A stretch of DNA of 64,000 nt from Nostoc sp. ATCC 43529 (GTDB lineage: Bacteria; Cyanobacteriota; Cyanobacteriia; Cyanobacteriales; Nostocaceae): positions 124,001-188,000 of the forward strand of contig LWTK01000034.1 of the NCBI GenBank assembly GCA_003326205.1. Direction: 5' to 3'. The translations under genes were made by a program, and so were the position numbers. This document shows positions 43,336 through 53,100 of this stretch, piece by piece; positions within the stretch are counted from its first letter, which is position 1, and every line of letters starts with the position of its first letter. The notes below the pieces were generated by a model that worked only from the letters and a program-made list of their open reading frames with translations, ran no database searches and was not told the DNA's origin.

Positions 43336-43992
43336 TCAGCAAAACTTGGGGTTAACCATTGGTACTTCTTTAAAACTCTCTGGTTGTGGTTCTAAACCTT
43401 TGTCAGCAAAATGCTTATTCATCAGCGCCAGGACTTGTGGTGCTTGAATTTGGCTGTAGCGGGTTTTGTCAGGCATCACTAGATTTGGCCCGGCTTTGCA
43501 GTTTTTCATACAGCCGGTGCCCTTGATTGTAACTTGGTCTTCTAAACCGCGATCGCTCAAAGCCGCCTCCAACGCCTGACAAACTGCTTTACCACCGCGT
43601 TTCATGCAATCAGACTTTTGACACACCAAGATTGTCGCTTTGGTCTTCGCTGGTTTTACCTTTGCATTATCAATTGATGGGGGTTCTTGTGGTGCAGCGA
43701 TAGTTTGAACTCTGGCCACTTCAGAACGCGCCGCCATCACACGTTCAGCTTTGAATGTAACTTTGTCTTTTTTTATATCGTGTTTTTTGTAACCAACAAC
43801 TTGTAGCCAAGTACCTCGTGCTAGCCGCAAATCAAAAGCAGCCCGTAAATGCTTAGCGAGTTTAACGTAACACTCACCTTCATGAGTACCTAGCAGCAAA
43901 CCTTTTAGCTTATAGCCATCTTTAATAACAAAATCTATAAACCTGCCCTCAAGGCAAAATTCCGATACTTCTAGACTCTGACATGCACCCAT
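43336..43992 (-). CDS. Thioredoxin-like [2Fe-2S] ferredoxin domain protein
   Basis: The 218-residue protein has an N-terminal domain of about 85 residues (VSEFCLEGRFIDFVIKDGYK, LLLGTHEGECYVKL), a linker rich in Lys, Pro and Ala, and a C-terminal thioredoxin-like ferredoxin domain (about 115-200). The cluster ligands are visible as CQKSDCMKRGG and GTGCMKNCKAGP (Cys-x4-Cys and Cys-x3-Cys). It probably moves electrons; the partner is unknown. The start is backed by AAAGGAGG about eight bases upstream. It is divergent from no close gene and followed by repeats. Confidence 0.85.
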   Translation of the reverse strand: MGACQSLEVSEFCLEGRFIDFVIKDGYKLKGLLLGTHEGECYVKLAKHLRAAFDLRLARGTWLQVVGYKKHDIKKDKVTFKAERVMAARSEVARVQTIAAPQEPPSIDNAKVKPAKTKATILVCQKSDCMKRGGKAVCQALEAALSDRGLEDQVTIKGTGCMKNCKAGPNLVMPDKTRYSQIQAPQVLALMNKHFADKGLEPQPESFKEVPMVNPKFC

Positions 43993-44069
43993 TTTTTAAC
44001 CTCCTTTTAACTAATACAAGCTAACTACAACGATCTTTTCAACACCAGGGTAAAAATTAGCAATGTAGG

Positions 44070-44342
44070 TTAGGGCTTTTGGTAACGACTTTTCCAGCAG
44101 CATTCAAGAGTCCAAATTTGGTCTTGGCGAGAAGTAGTGAATCGCCGTATCACACTCCAAAGTTGAACAGCCGCAGTAGCACAACTAATTTCAACTTGTA
44201 ATGGCTGATTAGTCACACAACTACACGGAATATCTAACTCCTTTAGGCGTTGATAGACTTGCCAACGGTCTGCCCAATTCACTTCTACAACGTGCTTGTT
44301 TTCTACTTCTGAACTAAACGATTTCAAGAGAATTGCCCTCAA
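44070..44342 (-). CDS. Asr1405/Asl0597-like small cyanobacterial protein
   Basis: The 90-residue protein resembles a small family known from Anabaena as Asr1405/Asl0597, with VNWADRWQVYQRLKELDIPC and CSCVTNQPLQVEI, then a QLWSVIRRF segment and CCWKSRY. The function is unknown. It contains several cysteines, two of them spaced CSC. The frame opens with TTG; no ATG lies nearby, so the true start is uncertain by a few residues. It lies 77 bp upstream of the ferredoxin-domain gene on the same strand, so the two may be co-transcribed. Confidence 0.65.
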   Translation of the reverse strand: MRAILLKSFSSEVENKHVVEVNWADRWQVYQRLKELDIPCSCVTNQPLQVEISCATAAVQLWSVIRRFTTSRQDQIWTLECCWKSRYQKP

Positions 44343-44714
44343 AGTGCAACAAACTTGCAGTAAATACCGCGATATAACTTCTTACTTTTTCAAAGTCATG
44401 GGAGTTTGACCTCTTAAAACCAGCATACCTTAAGTGCAAACAATTCTCATTAACTTTGGAAAAAAAATAATTACTGGGGATTGGGCATTGCGAGTTAGGA
44501 GTGAGGAGTTAGGAGTTAAGAATTATTTTCCTTGTCCCCTTGTCCTCTTCTCTCCCTCATCTCCATGCCCCATGACGGCAGTTGCTCCACTTGGGTAGAC
44601 CCCAAGACCGCACTGCCTCCCCCATGCCCTAATCTCTTAACATCATTCAATAAATAAATAAACTCGACAATTTTTGTAGCTAAGAATTAAAAATTTAGTC
44701 ATAGCGAAAAGGCC
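44343..44714. repeat. Spacer with mixed STRR heptamers
   Basis: The middle (44473-44634) is a chain of GGGGATTGGGC, GAGTTAGGAGTGAGGAGTT, CCTTGTCCCCTTGTCC and CATGCCCC repeats, partly complementary to each other. It separates the minus-strand 90-aa gene from the dps promoter. No gene is present. Confidence 0.6.
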
Positions 44715-44744
44715 TTGCCATTATTGTGAAAATGTTAGTATATA
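44715..44744 (+). promoter_or_regulatory. Likely sigma70-type promoter of dps
   Basis: TTGCCA (44715-44720) and TATATA (44739-44744) are 18 bases apart, 48 bases before the dps start. AT-rich DNA precedes them. The start region then has a GAGGAG ribosome site (44783-44788). Confidence 0.5.
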
Positions 44745-44791
44745 AAGACTAAGCAGTTAAAAACTGTAACTGCTAAAGAGCGAGGAGAACA

Positions 44792-45346
44792 ATGTCTGAA
44801 ACACAAACTTTGTTACGAAATTTTGGTCATGTATATGACAATCCTGTACTGTTAGATCACAGCGTAACTGCCCCAGTTACAGAAGGATTCAACGTTGTAT
44901 TAGCTAGTTTCCAAGCACTTTACTTGCAGTACCAAAAACATCATTTTGTAGTGGAAGGTGCAGAATTTTACTCTCTGCATGAGTTTTTTAATGAAAGCTA
45001 CAATGAAGTGCAAGACCACATCCATGAAATTGGAGAGCGCTTGGATGGACTGGGCGGTGTGCCAGTTGCAAGCTTCAGCAAACTAGCAGAATTAACCTGT
45101 TTTCAACAAGAACCTGATGGCGTATATTCTGCCCGCCAAATGGTAGAAAATGACCTAGCTGCTGAACAAGCCATCATTGGTGTGATTCGCCGTCAAGCTG
45201 CTCAGGCAGAGAGTTTAGGGGATCGGGCTACACGCTATCTCTACGAAAAGATTTTGTTAAAAACTGAGGAACGTGCTTATCATTTGTCCCACTTCCTCGC
45301 TAAAGACAGCTTAACCTTAGGCTTTGTCCAAGCTGCTCAAAGCTAA
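44792..45346 (+). CDS. dps: Dps-family ferritin (DNA-protecting miniferritin), His-type
   Basis: Dps forms a 12-subunit cage that oxidises Fe2+, usually with H2O2, and stores iron. This 184-residue protein has the conserved core [20 protein letters not shown], and the ferroxidase ligands fall at His51, His63 and Glu82. Two positions differ from classical Dps: Asp67 is Asn and Asp78 is His ([10 protein letters not shown]). His in place of Asp78 is the type seen in some cyanobacterial Dps proteins such as Thermosynechococcus DpsA and Nostoc NpDps4. The N-terminus lacks a Lys-rich DNA-binding tail. Promoter, ribosome site and terminator are all clear, so it is monocistronic. Confidence 0.93.
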   Translation: MSETQTLLRNFGHVYDNPVLLDHSVTAPVTEGFNVVLASFQALYLQYQKHHFVVEGAEFYSLHEFFNESYNEVQDHIHEIGERLDGLGGVPVASFSKLAELTCFQQEPDGVYSARQMVENDLAAEQAIIGVIRRQAAQAESLGDRATRYLYEKILLKTEERAYHLSHFLAKDSLTLGFVQAAQS

Positions 45347-45418
45347 AACTCTGATAATCTAGATTTTTCTACCTACAGCGAAAGAAAAAGTCAGCAGGAT
45401 TAACTCTTAAAATATTAT

Positions 45419-45462
45419 AAAAAATGGCAGAGATTAGCATTCCTATCTCTCTGCCATTTTTT
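45419..45462 (+). terminator. Rho-independent terminator of dps
   Basis: A-run, stem ATGGCAGAGA (45424-45433) and TCTCTGCCAT (45448-45457), then TTTTT. It lies about 75 bases after the dps stop. Confidence 0.85.
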
Positions 45463-45900
45463 ATATAAGTCAACATATTTACATCGTATTTAACCTTGAA
45501 AATATTTAGCAATTAGTTAGCCAACATATATTTTGATGTCAGTAACCTATTTGTTATAAATAAACACCCAGGTATCTGCCACAATAAATCAACATTTGTT
45601 GAAAATTTTCATCAGATTAAATAAAAAATCTTCGCAAGAGCTAGAAAAAATTTAGTACCACAATTTAATAAAATTAGAAATAGGAAATAATCTATTGAGC
45701 ATGGAGCATTGGGCATGGGGCATGGGGGATGAGGATGAGGAGCAGGGGAAGAATAACTCTTCACTCCTAACTCAGCACTTCCAATGCCCCATGCCCCATA
45801 CCCCATCCAAGTTAGAAAACTTAATAATAAAAAGCACGATCGCGGGTAAACACCCTTAAAATAATCAGGATTTGTATTCTCGTACTCCAAGGCAACTACT
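45463..45900. repeat. Spacer with inverted STRR pair upstream of carB
   Basis: GAGCATTGGGCATGGGGCATGGGGGAT (about 45702-45729) is complementary to CCAATGCCCCATGCCCCATACCCCATC (45781-45807). They flank GGAGCAGGGG and CTTCACTCCTAACTC heptamers. A minus-strand frame through it (45612-45890) is repeat-derived. The carB promoter should lie at about 45830-45900. Confidence 0.65.
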
Positions 45901-48900
45901 ATGCCCCGCCGTGATGACCTCCGGAAGATTCTACTGTTAGGTTCTGGCCCAATTGTGATTGGACAAGCCTGTGAGTTTGACTACTCTGGCACTCAAGCCT
46001 GCAAAGCGTTGCGAGAAGAAGGCTATGAAGTCGTGTTGGTCAACTCTAACCCTGCAACGATTATGACCGACCCGGAAACGGCCGATCGCACTTACATTGA
46101 GCCGCTGACTCCGGAATTGGTCGAAAAAGTAATCGCCAAAGAACGCCCTGATGCTTTACTCCCAACGATGGGAGGACAAACTGCCCTGAATATCGCTGTT
46201 GCTTTAGCTAAAAATGGCGTATTGGAAAAATATGGCGTTGAGTTAATCGGCGCTAAACTACCAGCCATTGAAAAAGCTGAAGACAGAAAACTTTTTGGCG
46301 ATGCAATGGCAAAAATCGGCGTAGCTGTCTGTCCCAGCGGCACAGCCGAATCTTTAGACGAAGCAAAAGCCATCGCCCGCAAAATTGGCACTTATCCTCT
46401 GATTATTCGTCCTGCCTTCACAATGGGTGGAAGTGGCGGTGGTATTGCCTACAACCAAGAAGAATTTGAGGAAATGGCACAGGTCGGTATAGATGCTAGC
46501 CCTGTTTCCCAAATTCTCATTGACCAGTCTTTACTCGGCTGGAAAGAATACGAACTCGAAGTGATGCGTGACCTTGCAGATAATGTGGTGATTATCTGCT
46601 CCATTGAAAACCTTGACCCTATGGGGATTCACACCGGGGATTCGATTACCGTCGCTCCCGCGCAAACCCTCACTGATAAAGAATATCAAAGGCTGCGGGA
46701 TATGGCAATTAAAATCATCCGCGAGATAGGTGTGGAAACTGGCGGTTCTAATATTCAATTTGCCATTAATCCTGTCACTGGAGATGTGGTGGTAATTGAA
46801 ATGAACCCCCGCGTTTCCCGGAGTTCGGCTTTAGCTTCTAAAGCTACGGGTTTCCCCATCGCCAAAATGGCAGCAAAGTTAGCGGTAGGCTACACCTTGG
46901 ATGAAATTAAAAATGACATCACCAAGAAAACTCCAGCATCCTTTGAACCAACAATTGACTACGTAGTTACAAAAATCCCCCGCTTCGCCTTTGAAAAATT
47001 TCCTGGTTCCGAACCAGTGCTGACCACCCAAATGAAGTCAGTCGGCGAAGCAATGGCAATTGGACGGACTTTCAACGAATCCTTCCAAAAAGCGCTGCGT
47101 TCTCTGGAAACCGGACGTGCCGGCTGGGGTTGCGACAAAGCCGAAAAATTACCCAGTGGCGAACAAATTCGCGCCCTACTGCGGACACCAAACCCCGATC
47201 GCATTTTTGCCGTGCGTCATGCCTTACAGTTAGGAATCACAGCCGAGGAAATCTACGAACTCACAGGTATTGACCCGTGGTTCCTAGATAAAATGCAGCA
47301 AATTCTGGATATCGAGAAATTCCTCAAGCGCACATCGTTAAAGGAATTGACAAAAGAGCAACTTTATGAAGTGAAGCGGAACGGATTTAGCGATCGCCAG
47401 ATTGCATTTGCTACCAAAACCACCGAAGATGAAGTCCGCACCTATCGCAAACAACTAGGAGTCATCGCAGTTTACAAAACTGTAGACACCTGTGCGGCGG
47501 AGTTTGAAGCGTTTACTCCTTACTACTATTCTACCTACGAAGAAGAAACAGAAGTTTTACCAGAAACCAAGCCCAAAGTCATGATTTTGGGTGGCGGCCC
47601 TAACCGCATTGGGCAGGGAATTGAGTTTGACTATTGTTGTTGTCACGCTGCCTATGCATTGAAAGCAGCAGGGTATGAGACGATTATGGTCAACTCCAAC
47701 CCAGAGACAGTTTCCACTGATTATGATACCAGCGATCGCCTTTACTTTGAGCCGTTAACAAAAGAAGATGTCTTGAATATCATCGAAGCTGAAAATCCTG
47801 TAGGCATAATAGTCCAGTTTGGCGGACAAACACCGCTGAAGTTAGCTGTTCCCCTCCAGGAGTATTTGCAGGGATTAGGGACTGGGGAAAATTCCCAATC
47901 CCCAATGCCCAATGCCCCATGCCCAATCCCCAAGATTTGGGGTACATCGCCAGATTCCATCGATATGGCAGAAAACCGAGAGCGATTTGAGAAGATTCTC
48001 AAGGAGTTAAATATTGCTCAACCACCTAATGGTATTGCTCGGAGTTACGAAGATGCGCTGATTGTAGCCAGACGCATTGGCTATCCAGTGGTGGTGCGTC
48101 CCAGCTATGTGTTGGGGGGACGGGCGATGGAAATTGTTTATTCCGATACAGAGTTGGAACGCTACATGACCTTTGCGGTGCAGGTAGAACCAGACCATCC
48201 AATTTTAATTGATAAGTTTTTAGAAAATGCCATTGAAGTTGATGTTGATGCGATCGCTGACCACACAGGACGGGTAGTGATTGGTGGGATTATGGAACAC
48301 ATCGAACAAGCAGGAATTCACTCAGGAGACTCCGCTTGTTCCTTACCTTCCATTTCCTTACCGCCCGCAGTTCTCAACCAAATTCGTACATGGACAGTGC
48401 AACTAGCGCAGGCGTTGTCAGTGGTGGGGTTGATGAATATTCAGTTTGCCGTTATTGGTGCAAGCGGCTATTCTCCCCAAGTTTACATTTTGGAAGCCAA
48501 CCCCCGCGCCTCCCGTACAGTACCATTTGTTTCTAAAGCAACGGGTGTCCAGTTAGCCAAACTAGCATCCTTAATTATGTCAGGGAAAACCTTAGAGGAA
48601 CTCAACTTCACCGAGGAAATCATCCCGACCCATATTGCTGTTAAGGAAGCTGTATTACCCTTTAATAAATTCCCTGGAACTGATACAATATTAGGCCCAG
48701 AAATGCGCTCCACTGGTGAGGTGATGGGGATTGACAGCGACTTTGGACGAGCCTTTGCCAAAGCCGAATTGGGTGCTGGGGAGCGTTTACCGTTAAGCGG
48801 AACCGTGTTTGTATCAATGAGCGATCGCGATAAAGCCGCTGCCGCAGTTGTGGTGAAAGAATTTATCGATTTGGGCTTCAACGTGATGGCTACACTTGGT

Positions 48901-49203
48901 ACGCGCCGGGTTCTTCTCGAACAGGGTTTAAATGTTGAATTAGTACTGAAACTCCATGAAGGGCGACCCCACGTCCTAGATGCAATCAAAAACCAGAAAA
49001 TCCAACTGATTATCAACACACCCTCAGGGGAAGAAGCCCATACCGATGCGAGGTTAATCCGCCGCACAGCCTTGGCTTACAAAATCCCTATTATAACCAC
49101 CATTGCAGGTGCAAGAGCTACCGTCGCCGCCATTCGTTCCTTACAAAATACGACCTTGGATGTAAAAGTCATCCAAGACTACTGCAAGGTTGCGAGGGAG
49201 TAG
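45901..49203 (+). CDS. carB: Carbamoyl-phosphate synthase large subunit
   Basis: The enzyme makes carbamoyl phosphate from bicarbonate, ammonia (from CarA) and two ATP, for arginine and pyrimidine synthesis. The 1100-residue protein has both ATP-grasp halves ([14 protein letters not shown] and [26 protein letters not shown] and [11 protein letters not shown]) and the C-terminal allosteric MGS-like domain ([20 protein letters not shown]). Residues about 658-678 ([20 protein letters not shown]) are an extra segment encoded by STRR heptamers (CCCAATG, CCCCATG) at the start of the second half, just before [11 protein letters not shown]. It is in frame and probably tolerated as a surface loop. Confidence 0.97.
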   Translation: MPRRDDLRKILLLGSGPIVIGQACEFDYSGTQACKALREEGYEVVLVNSNPATIMTDPETADRTYIEPLTPELVEKVIAKERPDALLPTMGGQTALNIAVALAKNGVLEKYGVELIGAKLPAIEKAEDRKLFGDAMAKIGVAVCPSGTAESLDEAKAIARKIGTYPLIIRPAFTMGGSGGGIAYNQEEFEEMAQVGIDASPVSQILIDQSLLGWKEYELEVMRDLADNVVIICSIENLDPMGIHTGDSITVAPAQTLTDKEYQRLRDMAIKIIREIGVETGGSNIQFAINPVTGDVVVIEMNPRVSRSSALASKATGFPIAKMAAKLAVGYTLDEIKNDITKKTPASFEPTIDYVVTKIPRFAFEKFPGSEPVLTTQMKSVGEAMAIGRTFNESFQKALRSLETGRAGWGCDKAEKLPSGEQIRALLRTPNPDRIFAVRHALQLGITAEEIYELTGIDPWFLDKMQQILDIEKFLKRTSLKELTKEQLYEVKRNGFSDRQIAFATKTTEDEVRTYRKQLGVIAVYKTVDTCAAEFEAFTPYYYSTYEEETEVLPETKPKVMILGGGPNRIGQGIEFDYCCCHAAYALKAAGYETIMVNSNPETVSTDYDTSDRLYFEPLTKEDVLNIIEAENPVGIIVQFGGQTPLKLAVPLQEYLQGLGTGENSQSPMPNAPCPIPKIWGTSPDSIDMAENRERFEKILKELNIAQPPNGIARSYEDALIVARRIGYPVVVRPSYVLGGRAMEIVYSDTELERYMTFAVQVEPDHPILIDKFLENAIEVDVDAIADHTGRVVIGGIMEHIEQAGIHSGDSACSLPSISLPPAVLNQIRTWTVQLAQALSVVGLMNIQFAVIGASGYSPQVYILEANPRASRTVPFVSKATGVQLAKLASLIMSGKTLEELNFTEEIIPTHIAVKEAVLPFNKFPGTDTILGPEMRSTGEVMGIDSDFGRAFAKAELGAGERLPLSGTVFVSMSDRDKAAAAVVVKEFIDLGFNVMATLGTRRVLLEQGLNVELVLKLHEGRPHVLDAIKNQKIQLIINTPSGEEAHTDARLIRRTALAYKIPIITTIAGARATVAAIRSLQNTTLDVKVIQDYCKVARE

Positions 49204-49312
49204 GGCACAGGGGTAGGGGAGGCAGGGGAGCAGGGGAGAAGTTAGAGTAAGTCTTTCCCCTTGTCCCCTTGTCCTTTTCCCATGCCCCATGCCCCATCCC
49301 CAATGCCCCATT
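49204..49312. repeat. STRR tract after carB
   Basis: GGGGTAGGGGAGGCAGGGGAGCAGGGGAG faces CCTTGTCCCCTTGTCC and CCCATGCCCCATGCCCCATC, so the two halves are partly complementary. It starts right at the carB stop codon. Confidence 0.65.
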
Positions 49313-49776
49313 GCCAAAAATTAAACAATCCTTACAAGAGAATGACTATAGTTCTCATTGAGATATTTTAACAAATATGAGGAAGTCTCTTTGAGCCACA
49401 TAAGTAGTGAAATCGCCTTTTAAGCGGTATTAAAAGGAAAAAGACTACTGCATAAACTGGAATAACAAGCAAATTTCTTCAGATATATAGCCAAAACCTT
49501 ATCAGAAAGGTTACAATTGTTAATATTAATCTAATAGAAGAATGTTTAAGAAATTACCTTTTATCTAACTGTAGATACTTGTGGAAAGTAGGAAATAACT
49601 GTAACTTTTAGCAGTTAAGAAGCTCAATTTTGATTATTTATGAGCAGCCGAATTTATCGGGCGCGTAAGTTGCAAAGCATAAGTATGGGTTCCCAGTCAG
49701 ACTGGCTACTACCCATAATGAGCATCTATCCCTGAATGACCTACCATCAAACCCATCATCACCAAAGAGTAGCGCC
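49313..49776 (+). promoter_or_regulatory. Long leader with two hairpins upstream of the sigma factor gene
   Basis: It contains an AT hairpin CCTTTTAA-GCGGTA-TTAAAAGG (49416-49437) and a compound hairpin (49684-49717): outer TATGGGT / ACCCATA and inner CCAGT-CAG-ACTGG. The latter lies 60 bases before the start codon, in what should be the 5' untranslated region. No clear ribosome site precedes the ATG, so control of translation is possible. Confidence 0.45.
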
Positions 49777-50733
49777 ATGAAGACCGCTCAGACAGCCACA
49801 GACCTCGTGCGGACTTACCTGCGTGAGATTGGCCGTGTGCCACTCTTAACCCACGAGGAAGAGATTTTCTATGGTAAGCAGGTGCAACGTTCAACGGCTT
49901 TGCACGAATCGCGGGAAAGTCTTGCCAACCAGTTAGGTCGCGAACCAACTCTAGAAGAGTGGGCCAAAGCGACACAATTAGAACCAGAAGAGTTGAATGA
50001 AGCGATCGCTGATGGTGAAATTGCCAAGCGCAAGATGGTAGAAGCCAATTTGCGGCTGGTGGTCTCCGTTGCCAAAAAGTACATCAAGCGCAACGTCGAT
50101 TTACTGGACTTGATTCAAGAAGGTAGTATTGGAATGCAACGTGGTGTGGAAAAGTTTGACCCCACCAAAGGTTATAGATTTTCTACCTATGCCTATTGGT
50201 GGATTCGCCAAGCTATCACCCGTGCTATAGCAGAAAAAGCTCGCACCATTCGGCTGCCTATCCACATAACCGAAAAATTAAATAAAATTAAAAAAGCACA
50301 GCGGCAATTGTCTCAAAAATTGGGACGCGCTCCCACAGCCGGTGAGCTAGCTCAAGAATTGGAATTGACGCCAAAGCAAGTGCGAGAATATCTAGAAAAG
50401 GCGCGTTTGCCTCTTTCCTTGGATTTGCGGTTAGGTGACAACTACGACACCGAACTCGGAGAAATGCTAGAAGATCCAGGAGCTTCTCCAGAAGAATTTG
50501 TGATGCAATCTTCTCTATCTTATGACTTAGAGCGCCTGATGGGTGACCTCACGCCACAACAGAGGGAAGTAATCACACTACGCTTTGGGCTAACTGACGG
50601 TCAAGCACTGACTCTGGCAAGAATCGGTGAAATCCTCAACATTAGCCGGGAACGAGTCCGGCAAATTGAACGGGAAGCCTTGACCAAACTTCGTAAATCT
50701 AAAGCCAACATGGATGAATATTTGGCAAGTTAG
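49777..50733 (+). CDS. Group 2 RNA polymerase sigma factor (RpoD/SigA-like)
   Basis: The 318-residue protein is a sigma70-family factor without the long N-terminal region 1.1, typical of the non-essential group 2 factors of cyanobacteria (SigB to SigE). Regions in order: 1.2 ([20 protein letters not shown]), 2 ([20 protein letters not shown], then DLIQEG and [17 protein letters not shown] for -10 recognition), 3 ([20 protein letters not shown]) and 4 ([38 protein letters not shown] for -35 recognition). The exact sig name cannot be given without a tree. It likely answers to stress, nitrogen or development. The stop codon joins an STRR (TTAGTCATTAGTC). Confidence 0.93.
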   Translation: MKTAQTATDLVRTYLREIGRVPLLTHEEEIFYGKQVQRSTALHESRESLANQLGREPTLEEWAKATQLEPEELNEAIADGEIAKRKMVEANLRLVVSVAKKYIKRNVDLLDLIQEGSIGMQRGVEKFDPTKGYRFSTYAYWWIRQAITRAIAEKARTIRLPIHITEKLNKIKKAQRQLSQKLGRAPTAGELAQELELTPKQVREYLEKARLPLSLDLRLGDNYDTELGEMLEDPGASPEEFVMQSSLSYDLERLMGDLTPQQREVITLRFGLTDGQALTLARIGEILNISRERVRQIEREALTKLRKSKANMDEYLAS

Positions 50734-51038
50734 TCATTAGTCATTAGTCATTAGTCATTAGTCATTGGGAGTGTTGGCTGATGACTGTTGACTGAGAAGT
50801 TATTCTCCTTGTCCCCGCATTTCCCCATCTCCCCATACCCTAATGCCACATGACTACTGACCAATTGGTGAGAAAATACCCTGCTGTTGGTACGGTTACA
50901 CCCACTTTCAGCAGCAAAATAGCCTGTTACATTATTTAACAGGAAGACTAAATAAGTCAGTTAAGACAAATCCTCAAAAGGCATTTAGTCTCCAAATACG
51001 AATACCTTAGCTAAAAATCGTAGTCAAGGAGATAGAAA
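50734..51038. repeat. STRR and leader before the DUF760 gene
   Basis: TAGTCATTAGTCATTAGTCATT directly after the sigma gene, then CTTGTCCCC and CCCCATCTCCCCAT heptamers to about 50850. The rest is non-repetitive, with the ribosome site AAGGAG at about 51026 for the next gene. Confidence 0.6.
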
Positions 51039-51383
51039 ATGAATAATCCATCCAATCGCGTCTCAGAATTTTTCAATGGTGAATCAGAAGCTAGCGATTT
51101 GCTATGGCAATACGTTAAGTCCTTAAGTCCTGAGACAGTTACTCAGTTATCTAAACCCACTTCTCCCGAAGTTTTTCAGGTGATGGAACGTAATATTACA
51201 GGATTGTTAGGTAACTTGCCTTCAGAACACTTTGGAGTTACCGTCACCACCAGTCGTGAAAGTCTCGGTCGGCTTTTGGCTTCTGCGATGATTAGCGGTT
51301 ATTTCTTGCGTAACGCTGAGCAGAGAATGAATTTTGAAATCGCTCTACAAGGAACTGAAACCAACAATAGCGAAATTGACTAA
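51039..51383 (+). CDS. DUF760 family protein
   Basis: The 114-residue protein matches the DUF760 family of cyanobacteria and chloroplasts: LLWQYVKSLSPETVTQLSKP, PEVFQVMERNITGLLGNLPS, EHFGVTVTTSRESLGRLLAS and AMISGYFLRNAEQR. Some plant members are plastid proteins; the bacterial role is unknown. It is soluble and helical. A strong AAGGAG site nine bases before the ATG sets the start. Confidence 0.85.
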   Translation: MNNPSNRVSEFFNGESEASDLLWQYVKSLSPETVTQLSKPTSPEVFQVMERNITGLLGNLPSEHFGVTVTTSRESLGRLLASAMISGYFLRNAEQRMNFEIALQGTETNNSEID

Positions 51384-52009
51384 AAATATTACAGCAGAAT
51401 TCAGAATTCAGAATTGGCTAGTAAAACAGGTTTCTCACTTGGGTTTTAGACGAATGCTTGTGTACTTTACCTTAGTTGCAATTCGCTGTAAAATTTAGGA
51501 AATTTAATATCATTGGGCTGAAGTCACTCCCAGTCATAGCTAGCATCAGTAAGAAAATAGCCATCTGCGAAATCCTTGTGTAGAGTTTGCAATCATGCAT
51601 TACATAAGTATTTAACAATAAGCAAAAAACAAGCGAACTTGGATTGAAATTGATACCCAAAGAGTACAGAGTAATGCAGAATTTTCTAATTCGTTTTTCT
51701 CGAAATTTACCTAATTTGGGAATTAGTCAAATCAGAGGCGCATTTTTAAATGAATAACAAAAACGTGTGGATAAACAAACAGCGATAAACAAGATTCGCA
51801 ATCAATACAAACTCGGCAAGATTAAAATTAGTCTGCCGAGTTTTGTTATGGGGGATTGGGGCATGGGGCAAGCATGAAGTGTGGGAGGGGTGGGAGGTGT
51901 GGGAGGATAGGGAAGAAATCTTTCCCCCCACACTCCCCACACTCCCCACACTTCTCTATCTCCCCATCTCCCCATCTCCCCATCTCCCCCACTCCTACTT
52001 CCATAAACC
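51384..52009. other. 626-bp spacer with a terminator-like hairpin and STRRs
   Basis: The left 430 bp has no recognisable gene. At 51810-51847 there is a hairpin. From 51847 to about 52000 an inverted STRR pair follows: GTGGGAGGGGTGGGAGGTGT facing CACACTCCCCACACTCCCC, then CTCCCCATCTCCCCATC repeats. Minus-strand frames through this part are repeat translations. Confidence 0.55.
51810..51847 (+). terminator. Terminator-like hairpin
   Basis: AACTCGGCA (51810-51818) and TGCCGAGTT (51834-51842) form a 9-bp stem, followed by a T-rich tail. It lies about 430 bases after the DUF760 stop, so an unannotated transcript (for example a small RNA) may end here. Confidence 0.5.
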
Positions 52010-52426
52010 ATGAGTAAAACCAGTTCTTTCCCACCTCATAAAATCATTGGCGTTGCCGTAATTTGGAACGATCAAAAACAAATCTTAATTGACCGTCGTC
52101 GTCCACAAGGAGCGATGGGTGGTTTGTGGGAATTTCCTGGTGGCAAGATTGAGCTTGGTGAAACTATCCAAGAGTGTATTCAACGGGAAATAAAAGAAGA
52201 ACTAGGAATAGCGATCGAAGTGGGAGAACATCTAATCACCGTCGATCATACTTATACAGATCTACGCGTTACCCTCACAGTACATCACTGCCGTCATGTT
52301 GCGGGCGTTCCCCAGCCTTTAGAATGCGACGAAATTCGCTGGGTAAGCTTGGAAGAACTCGAAAAGTTTAGTTTTCCGAAAGCAAATATTCAAATTATTG
52401 ATGCTCTCAAGGGGAGTGGGGAGTAA
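52010..52426 (+). CDS. mutT: 8-oxo-dGTP diphosphatase MutT
   Basis: The 138-residue Nudix protein hydrolyses oxidised dGTP to prevent A:T to C:G mutations. MutT hallmarks: the segment IIGVAVIWNDQKQILIDRRR, LWEFPGGKIELGETIQECIQ followed by REIKEELGI (Nudix box), and the late DEIRWVSLEELEKFSFPKAN, where the FP-x-AN motif is typical for MutT proper. In phototrophs this guards against oxidative damage. It stands alone between STRR arrays. Confidence 0.9.
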   Translation: MSKTSSFPPHKIIGVAVIWNDQKQILIDRRRPQGAMGGLWEFPGGKIELGETIQECIQREIKEELGIAIEVGEHLITVDHTYTDLRVTLTVHHCRHVAGVPQPLECDEIRWVSLEELEKFSFPKANIQIIDALKGSGE

Positions 52427-52635
52427 GGAGATGGGGAGGTGGGGAGATAAGGGGGCAAGGAAATAAGGGAAATAATTGTTAATTCCTAACTCCTAACTCT
52501 TAACTCCTCAATCAACGGTCAACATTCAACACTCCAATGCCCCAATCCCGTAACAATCTATTAATTGCATCAGGTTGAGTCCCCCAATTTTCTACAATAA
52601 TCGGAGGGACTTTGATAAATGGTGTCAGTAAAAAA

Positions 52636-53100
52636 ATGCCTAAAACCGTTGCCGACGTTATGAGCCGCGATCCGATTGTGGTTCAGGCACAAACTCCACT
52701 CAAGGAAGCTATCCAAATTCTCGCAGAACGCCACATCAGCGGGCTACCTGTTGTGGATGATGGCGGTAAGTTAGTGGGCATTATTTCAGAAACCGATTTG
52801 ATGTGGCAAGAAACTGGTGTTACTCCACCCGCATACATCATGTTTCTTGATAGCGTTATCTATTTGAAAAATCCTGCTACATACGAACGTGATTTGCATA
52901 AAGCTTTAGGGCAAACCGTTGGGGAAGTGATGAGTAAAAACCCCATCACTATTTCCCCTGAGAAAACTTTAAAGGAAGCTGCTACTGTTATGCACGATCG
53001 CAGCGTTCACCGCTTGCCAGTACTTGACAGCACAGGCCAAGTAATTGGTATCCTCACTCGTGGTGATATTATTCGGGCAATGGCAGCAAGTCAAGATTAG
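52636..53100 (+). CDS. Tandem CBS domain protein
   Basis: The 154-residue protein consists of two CBS domains: TVADVMSRDPIVVQAQTPLK to SETDLM (about 3-60) and TVGEVMSKNPITISPEKTLK to TRGDIIRAM (about 95-150). A pair of CBS domains forms a Bateman module that binds adenine nucleotides, so it is probably an energy or AMP/ATP sensor acting on an unknown partner. The start MPKTVADVM is preferred; an in-frame TTG eight codons earlier is possible. Its stop codon opens a very long STRR array before the HEAT-repeat gene. Confidence 0.88.
   Translation: MPKTVADVMSRDPIVVQAQTPLKEAIQILAERHISGLPVVDDGGKLVGIISETDLMWQETGVTPPAYIMFLDSVIYLKNPATYERDLHKALGQTVGEVMSKNPITISPEKTLKEAATVMHDRSVHRLPVLDSTGQVIGILTRGDIIRAMAASQD

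Noticed and set aside
45612..45890. 92-codon minus-strand frame before carB
   Set aside because: Its middle is translated STRR (Pro, His, Cys rich) and the frame has no ribosome site.
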